Counted from the stretch's first letter, positions 28,189 to 38,235 are shown. The stretch is 39,950 bases of DNA from Vulcanimicrobiia bacterium (GCA_025450855.1 JANWLL010000119.1:1-39950), one strand, 5' to 3'. A program made the numbers and translations. Notes: generated by a model not told the origin, from the letters alone.

Positions 28189-30822
28189 CTAGAGAGTGGC
28201 GCGGCGCTCGCTGGCGAGTTCGAGCGAACCTCTGAGCTCTTCGAGCCGCCGGCGTTCACCCTCGACGACCTCGGCCGGCGCTTTGCGCACGAAACCATCG
28301 GAAGCGAGCTTCCGCTCGATGACGTCGATCTCGCGGTCGGTCTTCTCTATCTCCTTGTCGAGTGACGTGCGCTCGCGCTCGATGACCGCGGCGTCGACCG
28401 GCAGGAACACTTGCGCCGTGCCGAGGCGTCTCGACAACGCGCTCTCCGGCTTCGGGAACTCGCCGTCGCCGATCGCCCGCACAGCGCTTGCGCGGCCGAG
28501 ACGCTCGACGATCTCGGTCTCCCGCTGGAGCAAGCCGATAAGTTCGGGCGACGCGCCGTCGACGAAGACGTCACGGAGTTCGCGGTACGGAAGCTTCGGT
28601 ACGCCGCGCAGGGCGAGCACCGCGTCGACGAACCCGAGCACCTGCGCCATGTCGGAGCGAGCGCCTCTGTCGATCCAGGCGGCAGCGCCGTCCGGCCACG
28701 CGGACTTGCCGATGCGCGGCACTTCGTGCGGCAGCCGCTGCCACAGCTCTTCGGTGATGAACGGCATGATCGGATGAAGCAGCTGGAGCGCGCCGCTCAG
28801 CACGCGGCCGAGGATGCAAGCGCGCGTCGGTGCGCGGTCCTTCGCGATCTCGATATAGACGTCGCACACCTCGTTCCAGACGAAGGTGCGGATCGCGTCC
28901 GACGCTTCGGAGAAGTCGAAGTCGCGGTAAGCGGCGTCGACTCGCTGGACCGTTTGCGCGAGCGCGTCTAAGATGTAGCGGTCGGCAAGCGTCAGTTGGA
29001 CGTCAGGGCACGAGAGCGGTTCGCGCGCCTCGCCGAGCTCGGGAAAAGTCGTCAGGGCGAAGCGGACCGCTTGCCACAGCTTGTTGCAGAACTTGCGCGC
29101 GTCGTCGCAGCGGCCGACGGCGAAGCGGACGTCTTGTCCGGCGTGCATCTGATTGACGATGCCGAACCGCGTCGCGTCGGCGCCGTAATCGCGGACGAGG
29201 TCGAGCGGATCGAGACCGGTACCGAGCGACTTGCTCATGCGCCGGCCCTGTTCATCAAGGATGACGGGCGTGACGAGGACGGTCGAGAACGGCTCGCGAC
29301 CCATGAAATGGATGCCGAGCATGACCATGCGCGAAACCCAGAGGAAGATGATCTCGCGCGCGGTGACGAGCACCTGCGTCGGATACCAGACCTCGAGCTC
29401 CTTCGTCTTCTCAGGCCAGCCGAGGATCGAGAACGGCCATAGGCCCGAGGAGAACCACGTGTCGAGCGTGTCCTCGTCGCGGCGCAGGTCCGTGCGGTCG
29501 CACGTCGCGCACTTCTCCGGCTCGGCCTGCGCGACCGTCGCGTGATCGTCGCCGCAGTACCAGACCGGCAGCCGGTGGCCCCACCAGATTTGGCGCGATA
29601 TATTCCAATCGCGGATGCCCTCGAGCCAATCTTCGTATGTCTTCTGGTAGCGCTCGGGGACAAAACGGACGCGACCCTCGCGCGACGCGGCGAGCGCCGG
29701 CTCCGCGAGCGGTTTCATCTTGACGAACCATTGCAGCGACAGGAGCGGCTCGATCGGCGTGTCGCACCGATAGCAGATCCCGATCGACATCGAGTGTGCC
29801 TCTTCGCGGACGAGCAGACCGCGTTCGCGAAGGCGCCGGGCGGCGAGCTCGCGCGCGTCGAAGCGGTCGAGCCCCGCGAATTCGGGCTCGACGTCGCCGG
29901 TGAGCTTCGCATCGAAGCCGATGACGGACGGCTGCGGCAAACCGCGGCGTTCGCCGATCTCGTTGTCGGTGAAATCGTGGCCCGGCGTGATCTTGAGCGC
30001 GCCGGTGCCGAACTCGCGCTCGACGGCGGCGTCCGCGATGACGGGGATTGGCGCCGGCGACAGCGGGCGCATGACGTGCTTGCCGATGAGCGGCTTGTAG
30101 CGATCGTCGTCGGGGTGGACGGCGACCGCGACGTCGGCGAAGATCGTCTCTGGGCGCGTCGTCGCGATGAAGGCGTCGGGAGCGCCGTCGACGCCGGCGT
30201 AGCGGACGAAATAGAGCGTGCCCTGACGCTCCTCCCGTTCGACTTCGCTATCAGATAACGTCGACGCGCAACGCGGGCACCAGTTGATGAGTCGCGTGCC
30301 CCGGTAGATGAGCCCCTCGGCGTATAGGTCGACGAACACCTTGAGGACGGCGCGACTCATGCCCTCGTCCATCGTGAAGCGGTCGCGATCCCAATCGGGT
30401 CCGAAGCCGAGCGCGCGGAATTGTTGGTAGAGGACGTCGCCGTATTCGCGCCGCCACTCCCATACGCGAGCGATGAACGCGTCGCGGCCGAGGTCGTGCC
30501 GCGTCTTGCCTTCCTTCGCGAGCTCTTTCTCGACGACGTTCTGCGTCGCGATCGCCGCGTGATCTTGACCGGGCAGCCAGACGGCGTTCCGGCCGCGCAT
30601 GCGGTTCCAGCGGACGAGGATATCTTGCGGCGTGTACGTCGAGCCGTGCCCCATGTGGGCGCGGCCGGTGATGTTCGGCGGAGGCATGGCGATGACGAAC
30701 GGCTTGAGATCGGGATCCGGCTCGGCGTGGAAGGCTTTCTCAGCTTCCCAGATCTCGTACCATCGTCGTTCGATCGCGGCCGGATCGTACTTGTCGAGCA
30801 TCGGCGCGCGCAGCTCGGTCAT
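28189..30822 (-). CDS. valS: Valyl-tRNA synthetase
   Basis: An 877-residue class Ia synthetase charging tRNA-Val. HIGH-type motif in PPPNITGRAHMGHG (near residue 50), zinc-like WCPRCASTLSD, editing (CP1) domain about 190-340 with TTRPETIFADVAVAV, the KMSKS loop as GRRMSKSLG, an anticodon-binding domain, and a C-terminal coiled-coil arm (about 810-877, TSLDKEIEKTDREIDVIERK) that clamps the tRNA. ATG 30820-30822, 53 bases after the last minor-pilin gene; no T-box fits in that gap. valS therefore either shares the pilin promoter or has one inside the pilin gene. Confidence 0.98.
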   Translation of the reverse strand: MTELRAPMLDKYDPAAIERRWYEIWEAEKAFHAEPDPDLKPFVIAMPPPNITGRAHMGHGSTYTPQDILVRWNRMRGRNAVWLPGQDHAAIATQNVVEKELAKEGKTRHDLGRDAFIARVWEWRREYGDVLYQQFRALGFGPDWDRDRFTMDEGMSRAVLKVFVDLYAEGLIYRGTRLINWCPRCASTLSDSEVEREERQGTLYFVRYAGVDGAPDAFIATTRPETIFADVAVAVHPDDDRYKPLIGKHVMRPLSPAPIPVIADAAVEREFGTGALKITPGHDFTDNEIGERRGLPQPSVIGFDAKLTGDVEPEFAGLDRFDARELAARRLRERGLLVREEAHSMSIGICYRCDTPIEPLLSLQWFVKMKPLAEPALAASREGRVRFVPERYQKTYEDWLEGIRDWNISRQIWWGHRLPVWYCGDDHATVAQAEPEKCATCDRTDLRRDEDTLDTWFSSGLWPFSILGWPEKTKELEVWYPTQVLVTAREIIFLWVSRMVMLGIHFMGREPFSTVLVTPVILDEQGRRMSKSLGTGLDPLDLVRDYGADATRFGIVNQMHAGQDVRFAVGRCDDARKFCNKLWQAVRFALTTFPELGEAREPLSCPDVQLTLADRYILDALAQTVQRVDAAYRDFDFSEASDAIRTFVWNEVCDVYIEIAKDRAPTRACILGRVLSGALQLLHPIMPFITEELWQRLPHEVPRIGKSAWPDGAAAWIDRGARSDMAQVLGFVDAVLALRGVPKLPYRELRDVFVDGASPELIGLLQRETEIVERLGRASAVRAIGDGEFPKPESALSRRLGTAQVFLPVDAAVIERERTSLDKEIEKTDREIDVIERKLASDGFVRKAPAEVVEGERRRLEELRGSLELASERRATL

Positions 30823-30875
30823 GGCCCCGAAGTTCGGTCGAGACCGCGCGCACCCTGCGCGGCGCCTGGAGGCGC

Positions 30876-32498
30876 TTAGCTACACGGGTTGCTCCCACAG
30901 TCGGTCCAGCCGACGATGGTGTAGCTCGAAAGGCTCGGATAGAACGGCGGCGAGTTCGTCTGGAAGCGGGAATCCCACGTGTAGCTGTCCGCCCAGCCGT
31001 TCACCAGGTGGCCGTTGTTCGAATTGAAGACGCCGAGCGGGCTGATATAGTTGTTCACCATGCTGCCGTACACGAGGAGCGGGCCTTTCTTCGGGATGTT
31101 GCCCGGACTTTGCCCTTGGTCCGTCTCGAAGGTCCCCTGTTTCGTGTTCTGGTGGGCGTAGTCGTACGAGTTGCCCGCGAAGACCGCGGCCTCGATCGTG
31201 AGGTTCGCCGGCGCGTTTGACGCGACTTCGACGTTGTGACCGATGATGCCGAGCATGTCCGTGCTCTGACAGCCGCAGCTCTGCGGGTCGTGCTCGTAGT
31301 TGATGTTGCCGCTGATCGTGATATTGTTCTCTGCCGAGTTCTCGTTGTCGTCGTTCGTCGCGATGGTCTGCTGGCCGTTGACCGTGCCTGAGAGCGAGGT
31401 CACGTCGCCGTTGACGAAGATCGCGCCGTTCGCGCTCGCGCCGGAGACGCTCGATCCCGCACCCGAGGGGACGCCGGAGTACGTGGACGTCTTGCCGTTC
31501 TCGACGACCGTCGTCGTGTTCGCGTAGTAGTCGACGGTGACGGTCACTTGAGATGTGATCGGGGTGCTGCCCGTGCCGGGTTTGAAGGTCATCGTCTCGG
31601 TCGTCGCAGTCGACGAGAACGATAGGTTCGTACTGCCGTTCACGTAGATGCCGGTGACGAGCGCGCCGGTGTTCGTCGAATTCGCAGCGTTGTCGTTGAC
31701 GTAGACGTCATGCGTCGACTCCGACGGCATCGACGAGCCGTTCCCGGCAATGCCGGTGAGCGCTTCGGTCGCTATGATCGAACCCGCCGCGTCGGGCGGG
31801 AAACTGATCGGCTGGTTCGTCTGCTTGAACCACGACGACCCATGCGAGTCGACGGAGGCCCAGTCGTTTTGCGAATTCGGCGGTTGGTTTCCGCCGTTCG
31901 GCTGTGCCCACGCGAGCGTTCCTTCGACGGTCACTTTGTCCTCGAAGATCGAAGCGAGCCCGTTCTGCCACCAGATGTTCACCGGATCGCTGGCGCCGCC
32001 GCCGAGGTAGACCCGGCCGTTGAACTGCATGAGTCCTGAGACGAAGTAGTTTCCCGGCGCGTTCGCCCAGCCGGCATAGTTGTAGTCCGCGAAAGAGTCC
32101 TCGAGCGACAGGGCCTCGACGTATCGCGTGTAGCCCTCGGACGAAAGCCCCTCGGACTGCATGAGGTACGTCCGCCGGTTGTTGACGACGTTATGGTTCA
32201 AGATCGTCGCGATGTACGACGGCTTCAGCCCGTTCGGATCGGCGGGGAAGTAGTATTGAGGCGGCGCGACCGCGAGGCCGGGGCTCGACAGCTCTTCTTC
32301 CGCGACGAGCTGCTGGATGCCGGCATCCGCAAGGTAGAGCGCCCGGTTGTCGAAGCCCGTGTACGCGACGTTGCGCAGCTCTTGGGTCACCAGCGTCGCA
32401 AGCCCGCCGACGAGAAGGAGCATGACGACGAGGAGCAAGAGCGCCATCGGCAACGCGAACCCTCGCTTTCGGTTTTCTCTTGCACGGACGTTCAACAT
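30876..32498 (-). CDS. PilX-like type IV minor pilin, large
   Basis: A 540-residue protein with a prepilin-like leader RENRKRG followed by FALPMALLLLVVMLLLVGGL, the anchoring helix of PilX-type minor pilins, and then the EEL...DNRALYLADAGIQ segment typical of PilX proteins. As in other PilX-like proteins the Glu5 of major pilins is absent. The rest is a long, Asn/Ser/Thr/Gly-rich beta domain (about 130-540) with few charged residues and a Cys pair SCGCQ plus a C-terminal CGSNPC. It should be processed at Gly-Phe by PilD and act at the pilus tip or in assembly priming. Third gene of the pilin operon. Confidence 0.82.
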   Translation of the reverse strand: MLNVRARENRKRGFALPMALLLLVVMLLLVGGLATLVTQELRNVAYTGFDNRALYLADAGIQQLVAEEELSSPGLAVAPPQYYFPADPNGLKPSYIATILNHNVVNNRRTYLMQSEGLSSEGYTRYVEALSLEDSFADYNYAGWANAPGNYFVSGLMQFNGRVYLGGGASDPVNIWWQNGLASIFEDKVTVEGTLAWAQPNGGNQPPNSQNDWASVDSHGSSWFKQTNQPISFPPDAAGSIIATEALTGIAGNGSSMPSESTHDVYVNDNAANSTNTGALVTGIYVNGSTNLSFSSTATTETMTFKPGTGSTPITSQVTVTVDYYANTTTVVENGKTSTYSGVPSGAGSSVSGASANGAIFVNGDVTSLSGTVNGQQTIATNDDNENSAENNITISGNINYEHDPQSCGCQSTDMLGIIGHNVEVASNAPANLTIEAAVFAGNSYDYAHQNTKQGTFETDQGQSPGNIPKKGPLLVYGSMVNNYISPLGVFNSNNGHLVNGWADSYTWDSRFQTNSPPFYPSLSSYTIVGWTDCGSNPCS

Positions 32499-32508
32499 GC
32501 TCGTAACC

Positions 32509-33132
32509 TCATTGATAGTAGCTGATGAAGATGCGTGAGTTCAACGTGAACTGCGCGGCGGTCACCCCCGCTGCGCTGTTCTGCGCCATGCCGATCGGCG
32601 GAGCCGTCGTGATCTGGATATCGAAGATCGACTGCGTCACGGGCATGACCGCGAACGATTTGACGTCGCGCCCGACCGTCGTGGACGCCGTGAGAGTGTT
32701 GTTCGCATCGAACGTGTTGATGACGAGATCGGGATAGAGGTGACCCGGCGGCGGCGTCGCGGTGAGCTGGATGGTCACCGTCTGGGTGGTTATCTTTCGG
32801 TAATCCGCATCGGCAGGCAGACCCGCCGCCTCGGTGAACGTCACGCTGTTCGCCACAGGAGGTGTCGGATTGCCGTTCGGCGTCGGATAACTCACAGGCG
32901 GGGGCGCATTCGGATCGTTCGGATTGACCATCGCTTGACGGAGCGCTTGCGTCACGCGACCCATCGCCTGGCGTGCGTCGCTCTGCGCGTCGACGTCGGA
33001 CGACGTCTTCGCATAGTGGCCGAAGAGCTGGAGGTAGAGCGCCGTCGTCAGCGAGAGGATGACGCCGATGACCGCGGTTGCGACCATGACTTCGACGAGG
33101 CTCAAGCCCCGATAATGCCTGTGCGCTTTCAC
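32509..33132 (-). CDS. PilW-like type IV minor pilin
   Basis: A 207-residue prepilin. Leader KAHRHYRG, cleavage before LSLVEVMVATAVIGVILSL with Glu at mature position 5 (LSLVE), then an amphipathic helix SDVDAQSDARQAMGRVTQAL and a beta domain with a Pro/Asn-rich loop (NPNDPNAPPPVSYPTPNG). This is the PilW/PulJ-type arrangement. A GTG start (33130-33132) shares bases with the stop of the preceding pilin gene (GTGA). The longer frame upstream is non-pilin shadow sequence. The protein ends FISYYQ, 10 bases before the pilX-like start. Confidence 0.82.
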   Translation of the reverse strand: MKAHRHYRGLSLVEVMVATAVIGVILSLTTALYLQLFGHYAKTSSDVDAQSDARQAMGRVTQALRQAMVNPNDPNAPPPVSYPTPNGNPTPPVANSVTFTEAAGLPADADYRKITTQTVTIQLTATPPPGHLYPDLVINTFDANNTLTASTTVGRDVKSFAVMPVTQSIFDIQITTAPPIGMAQNSAAGVTAAQFTLNSRIFISYYQ

Positions 33133-33689
33133 GACTTCGGCGCTTTCTTCAGGCCGGTGACGACGTACGTGTCCCAACCACCGTGGAGCGTTTGCGTCTC
33201 GATCCAGACGGTGAGATCGGCCGTTTGGTTGTCTTGCGAGCAGGTACCGCCGGCGCCGGTGCCCCCTTTGCAATGGATGTCGGCACGCCACTGGAAGTTG
33301 TACGGTTCTGGGATCGTGCCGCCCGACTCGAGCGTCAAATTCTGGCACCCCGCGTGCCACCCGCCTCCGTTGTACGGACCGGCATCGGCATAAGCGGGAT
33401 ATGCGACGCCGCACGGATCGGGTTCCGGCGGTGCCGCGGCGCCCCAACAGTTCGTCACGCTGCAGCCCAAGCCGGAGAATTCCGGATTCCAGAACTGCGG
33501 ATCGCGCCGCATCTGCTCGAGGTAGTAATTCGCGATCTCGATGGACTCGGTGTGCTTCGCCGCGGCATACTGGCCTTGCGTCGCACCCATCATCGCGCCC
33601 GACCATGCGAGGAACCCGATCGTCAAGATGACGATCGCCACCAACGCTTCGAGCAGCATCGTGCCGCGTCGTCGCCGTGTAACGATGAT
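33129..33689 (-). CDS. PilV-like type IV minor pilin with non-canonical start
   Basis: From the first ATG (33657-33659) the protein would begin MLLEALVAIVILTIGF and lack a prepilin leader. Reading the same frame upstream gives RRRRG-TMLLE, a textbook prepilin site with Glu5, so translation must begin earlier. Between the upstream stop TAA and the ATG there is no ATG, GTG or TTG. AAGGAG (33695-33700) stands 5 and 8 bases before two ATC codons (33687-33689, 33684-33686), which are the best start candidates; a sequencing indel is the alternative. The mature protein has a Cys-rich beta domain (CSVTNC and four further Cys) and ends GLKKAPKS. First gene of the pilin operon. Confidence 0.75.
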   Translation of the reverse strand: MIVTRRRRGTMLLEALVAIVILTIGFLAWSGAMMGATQGQYAAAKHTESIEIANYYLEQMRRDPQFWNPEFSGLGCSVTNCWGAAAPPEPDPCGVAYPAYADAGPYNGGGWHAGCQNLTLESGGTIPEPYNFQWRADIHCKGGTGAGGTCSQDNQTADLTVWIETQTLHGGWDTYVVTGLKKAPKS

Positions 33690-33694
33690 GAACG

Positions 33695-33700
33695 CTCCTT
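33695..33700 (-). promoter_or_regulatory. Strong ribosome binding site of the pilV-like gene
   Basis: Perfect minus-strand AAGGAG, 8 bases before ATC at 33684-33686. It supports initiation upstream of the first in-frame ATG, which is 35 bases away and too far to be served by this site. Confidence 0.6.
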
Positions 33701-33710
33701 CATGAGTGCG

Positions 33711-33727
33711 ATAGGATATGTTCCTAT
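33711..33727 (-). promoter_or_regulatory. Operator-like inverted repeat at the pilin transcription start
   Basis: ATAGGA and TCCTAT separated by five bases. It begins where the transcript should start, 7 bases after the -10 box. It could be a repressor site or a 5' hairpin. Confidence 0.45.
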
Positions 33728-33733
33728 GAGACG

Positions 33734-33762
33734 ATTATGCGCAGGGTTTTGTGACAGTACAA
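33734..33762 (-). promoter_or_regulatory. Sigma70-type promoter of the pilin-valS operon
   Basis: Minus-strand TTGTAC (33757-33762) and CATAAT (33734-33739) with exactly 17 bases between them, in an otherwise gene-free stretch upstream of the first pilin gene. The expected start is near 33727, giving a leader of about 40 bases. Confidence 0.6.
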
Positions 33763-33797
33763 GCGGTGCGCGCAAGAAGTGATGGCGCTCATAGCCG

Positions 33798-33856
33798 ATG
33801 ACGTCATAGAACATGACGTGCGTCGCACTCGCACACGATCACATATGTCGCACGAC
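33798..33856 (-). promoter_or_regulatory. Cluster of palindromes upstream of the pilin promoter
   Basis: ATGACGTCAT (33798-33807), a half-repeat ATGACGTG (33813-33820), GTGCG-T-CGCAC (33818-33828) and a direct repeat of GTCGCAC (33822, 33847). They lie roughly 70-130 bases before the pilin start site, a usual place for activator binding. No known operator is recognised. Confidence 0.35.
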
Positions 33857-33906
33857 ACAGGCGCGTTAGGTCGGAAGGATTTCTCTTCTATATCGCGATT
33901 TGCGCG

Positions 33907-34869
33907 TCAGCCTGACGAGATAAGCCGCGCGAACGTGTCGGCGTCGACGTTGCCGCCGCTGATGATGATACCGATGCGTGATCCGGCCGTGCCGGCTTTG
34001 CCCGCGAACGCGGCTGCGACCGGCACCGCGCCCGCTGGTTCGACGACGATCTTCGCGCGCCCGAAAAGCACGCGCATCGCCCCGCGGATCTGGTCGTCGC
34101 TCACCGTGACGAAGTCGTCGACGAGTTTGTCGGCGATCGGCCACGTGATGTCGCCGGGCGACGTCGTGCGCAATCCCTCGGCGATCGTGTCGGGCTCCGG
34201 TATCGCGACCGGTCTACGCGCGCGGCGGGATCTCGACCAGTCGTCGCCCGCCTCGGGCTCGGCGCCGACGACGCGGATGTCCGGACGCAAAGCTTTTGCC
34301 ACCGTCGCACAGCCGGAGATGAGGCCGCCTCCGCCGACGGGGGTCACGAGCACATCAAGATCGGGGACTTCGTCGAGCAATTCGAGCGCGGCCGTGCCTT
34401 GTCCGGCGATGACATCGGGATGGTCGAACGGCGGGATGATCGTGCCGCCTCGCTCGGCCTTGATCTGTTCGGCGATCGCCTCGCGGCCTTCACCTCGCCC
34501 GTACGTGACCACGTCGGCGCCGTAGCCGCGAGTCGCGTCGAGCTTGACGCGCGATGCGTAATCGGGCATGACGATCGTCGCGCGGATGCCGAGGAGCTTC
34601 GCCGCGAGGGCCACGCCTTGCGCGTGATTGCCTGAAGAGAACGCGATGACGCCGCGCGCGCGCGCTTCATCGGCGACCCGGCTGAGGGCGTTGTATGCGC
34701 CGCGGAACTTGAACGCGCCGGCCCGTTGGAAGCTTTCGCATTTGAGGAAGAGCGAGCAGCCGGCGATGGCGTCGAGAGCGGCGGAGGTGACGACGGGTGT
34801 GCGGTGGGCGACGCCTTCGATCCGCTTCGCGGCGGCGCGAACGTCGTCAATGGATATCATCGTCAGCAT
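33907..34869 (-). CDS. Threonine/serine dehydratase (TdcB type)
   Basis: A 320-residue fold type II PLP enzyme deaminating threonine or serine to 2-oxobutyrate or pyruvate. PLP lysine K54 in the motif AFKFRGAYN, substrate loop SSGNHAQGVA, the glycine-rich phosphate-binding VGGGGLISG and GAEPEAGDD are intact. It lacks the C-terminal ACT-like regulatory domain of biosynthetic IlvA, so it resembles the catabolic enzyme or a serine racemase. The start ATG (34867-34869) follows palindrome copy 6 by only 8 bases; a second ATG (34858-34860) is possible. Single gene. Confidence 0.92.
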   Translation of the reverse strand: MLTMISIDDVRAAAKRIEGVAHRTPVVTSAALDAIAGCSLFLKCESFQRAGAFKFRGAYNALSRVADEARARGVIAFSSGNHAQGVALAAKLLGIRATIVMPDYASRVKLDATRGYGADVVTYGRGEGREAIAEQIKAERGGTIIPPFDHPDVIAGQGTAALELLDEVPDLDVLVTPVGGGGLISGCATVAKALRPDIRVVGAEPEAGDDWSRSRRARRPVAIPEPDTIAEGLRTTSPGDITWPIADKLVDDFVTVSDDQIRGAMRVLFGRAKIVVEPAGAVPVAAAFAGKAGTAGSRIGIIISGGNVDADTFARLISSG

Positions 34870-34877
34870 TTCATTTT

Positions 34878-34910
34878 GGAGCGGTCGACCTTTACGGTCG
34901 ACCGCCGCGG
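34878..34910 (+). repeat. REP-like palindrome, copy 6 (GGAG type)
   Basis: GGAG then arms CGGTCGACC and GGTCGACCG around TTTAC, then CCGCGG. The inner pairs are CC:GG, differing from all other copies but still complementary. It lies in the space before the dehydratase start and after clpX. Confidence 0.88.
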
Positions 34911-34961
34911 TCGTGTCTGAGTGCGAGAACAGATGCGGGAGCGTTTGGCAACGTCAGGCGC

Positions 34962-36230
<1,269 letters not shown>

Positions 36231-36254
36231 GCGGTCTATTCCTTTTCGCGCTGC

Positions 36255-36875
36255 TTACGGAGTCGGTTTGGCCGGCGCGGTCTCGCGCGTCTGGCGGTTC
36301 ATGACCACGTCGCAGATCCCGTATGCGACGGCTTCGGGCGCCGTCATGTGGTAGTCGCGCTCCATGTCGCGCTCGATCTTCTCGAGCGGTTGGCCCGTCG
36401 TCTCGACGTATATGTTTGCGAGTTGCCGACGCGTGTTGATGAGATCCTTGGCGTAGATTTCGAGGTCGGTCGCCTGCCCGCCCACCTGCTGGACCCACGG
36501 CTGGTGAATGAGTATCTTCGAGTAGGGCAGCGCAAAACGCTTGCCCTTCGCACCGCCGGTGAGAAGGATCGATGCTGCGCTCGCAGCCAGTCCCGCGCAG
36601 AGGGTCGCGACGTCGGGTCGCACGAGCGACATGGTGTCGTAGATAGCAAGCCCGGCGGTCACGCTCCCGCCGGGACTATTGATGTACATCTCGATGTCTT
36701 TATCGGCATCTTCCTTTTCCAGAAACAGGAGTTGGGCGATGACGAGATTGGCCAGATTGTCGTCGATCGGGCCTGTGACGAAGACGATGCGCTCCTTCAG
36801 CAGCCGAGAGAATATGTCGAAGGCGCGCTCTCCGCGAGCGGTCTGCTCGACCACCATCGGTACGAGATGTCCCAT
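36255..36875 (-). CDS. clpP: ATP-dependent Clp protease proteolytic subunit
   Basis: A 206-residue serine protease subunit forming the double-ring chamber used by ClpX. Nucleophile S99 in GLAASAAS, His124 in ILIHQPW, and the Asp of [12 protein letters not shown] complete the triad; [10 protein letters not shown] is conserved. There is a short N-terminal segment before [10 protein letters not shown] that may be a propeptide, and a dispensable-looking tail [13 protein letters not shown] 36873-36875 follows GGAAAGG by about ten bases. Second gene of tig-clpP-clpX. Confidence 0.98.
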   Translation of the reverse strand: MGHLVPMVVEQTARGERAFDIFSRLLKERIVFVTGPIDDNLANLVIAQLLFLEKEDADKDIEMYINSPGGSVTAGLAIYDTMSLVRPDVATLCAGLAASAASILLTGGAKGKRFALPYSKILIHQPWVQQVGGQATDLEIYAKDLINTRRQLANIYVETTGQPLEKIERDMERDYHMTAPEAVAYGICDVVMNRQTRETAPAKPTP

Positions 36876-36915
36876 TTAGCGTGAACCTTTCCGGCGCGTG
36901 TGAGCCTTGTGGACC

Positions 36916-38235
36916 TTACGACTGTCCCGCCAGGCTACCCTGCGCGGTACGGATATCTGCCTGCGTGAGCAAGAATTCGATCGTCTTCTGCTTGCGAACG
37001 GAGTCGATGAGCGGGCCGAAACCAGTGTTGCGCCGCACGACGTCGATCATGGCGTCGCGGCTTCGTCCATATGAGCGGGCGAGGTGGTCGAGTTCGCTTT
37101 CGAGCTCTTTCGTCGTCACATCGATGCCTTCGGCGCGCGCGATCTCCTCGAGGATCAGCGCGGTCTTCACTCGCCGCTCTGCTTCCGTGCGATACTCGGC
37201 GGTGAGACCTTGTTCGTCGACACCTTTTGCGGCGAGATACTCGCCCCACGAGCGCCCGATGCTCTGCATATAGTTCTTCGCGTCGGCGAGCAGACTCTCG
37301 ACTTCGCGGTCGACGAGCACGGCCGGCAACGGGAAATCGTGACGCGAAAGCAGTTCGGTGATGAGCTGCTTCTGCACCGCTTCTCGCGCCTGGGCGTCGC
37401 CGACCGCTTCGAGCCGCTTGCGGATGTCGCTGCGCAACGCGTCGACCGATTCGTGCTCGGATACTTTCTTGACGAAGACCTCGTCGAGATCGGGCAACAC
37501 GGGTTGGCGCACGTCGTGGATCGTCACGTCGAAGTTCGCTTCTTTGCCGGCGAGCGTCTCGGCGTGGTAGTGCGGCGGGAAGGTGACTTTGAGCGTCCGC
37601 TTGTCGCCCGGCTTCGCGCCGTAGAGCTGCTCGGCGAATCCAGGGACGAACTTCTCGCTGTTCACCTCGGTCGTGTGATCGGTCGCGCTGCCGCCTTCGA
37701 AAGGTTCACCGTCGATCGTGCCGACGTAGTCCATCGTGACGACGTCGCCGGCCTCGATGCCGCGGTCGACGACCGGCTCGAGCTCGGCTGCGCGTTTGCG
37801 CAGGGCCTGGAGGCTGCGTTCGACTTCTTCTTCCGTCACGCTGACGGGATGACGCTCGAGGGCAAGGCCTCGATAGTCGGCGAGCGTGATGTCGGGGCGG
37901 ACGCTCACTTTCGCCTTGATACGCAGCGATTTGCCGTCGTCGAGGCGCTCGAGATCGATGTGCGGACGGTCGACGGGATCGAGGTTATGCTCTTTGAGGG
38001 CGCGCGAGTACGCGTCGGGCACGACGTCCTCGACCGCTTGATGATCGATCGCTTCGGTGCCGACGTGGCGCTCGAAGATCGGGCGCGGAACGTGGCCCTG
38101 CCGAAAACCTGGCAGGCGATATTGTTTGACGAGCTTGCGAAACGCGCGCTCGCGGGCGGCTTCGAAGTCGGGCGCCGAGACCTCGATGTCGAGTTCGACT
38201 TCGGTCGGCGCGAGTTTACGGACCGTGGCTGTCAC
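36916..38235 (-). CDS. tig: Trigger factor chaperone
   Basis: A 439-residue ribosome-bound chaperone and peptidyl-prolyl isomerase. The ribosome-binding loop is GFRQGHVPR (usual GFRxGKxP, with His for Lys), the FKBP domain runs about 150-245 (GDVVTMDYVGTIDGEPFEGG), and the C-terminal helical arms end near LTQADIRTAQG. The start is GTG at 38233-38235; a longer frame runs into the tRNA-Gly gene and is excluded. GGAGG lies 16 bases upstream, too far, but a 12-base palindrome CGCTTCGAAGCG sits between and could bring it close. Heads tig-clpP-clpX. Confidence 0.95.
   Translation of the reverse strand: MTATVRKLAPTEVELDIEVSAPDFEAARERAFRKLVKQYRLPGFRQGHVPRPIFERHVGTEAIDHQAVEDVVPDAYSRALKEHNLDPVDRPHIDLERLDDGKSLRIKAKVSVRPDITLADYRGLALERHPVSVTEEEVERSLQALRKRAAELEPVVDRGIEAGDVVTMDYVGTIDGEPFEGGSATDHTTEVNSEKFVPGFAEQLYGAKPGDKRTLKVTFPPHYHAETLAGKEANFDVTIHDVRQPVLPDLDEVFVKKVSEHESVDALRSDIRKRLEAVGDAQAREAVQKQLITELLSRHDFPLPAVLVDREVESLLADAKNYMQSIGRSWGEYLAAKGVDEQGLTAEYRTEAERRVKTALILEEIARAEGIDVTTKELESELDHLARSYGRSRDAMIDVVRRNTGFGPLIDSVRKQKTIEFLLTQADIRTAQGSLAGQS

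Noticed and set aside
30838-30855. An eighth palindrome copy at TTCGGTCGAGACCG
   Set aside because: It has only the CGGTC/GACCG ends, no GTAG or GGAG, no TTYA loop and no CCGCGG flank. It could be a decayed remnant but cannot be counted.
30823-30875. T-box or intrinsic terminator before valS
   Set aside because: The gap is 53 bases. Two short GC hairpins are present but no T-run and no T-box sequence.
33798-33807. CRE-type site ATGACGTCAT
   Set aside because: The eukaryotic CRE match is coincidental in a bacterium. It is kept only as one of several palindromes near the pilin promoter.
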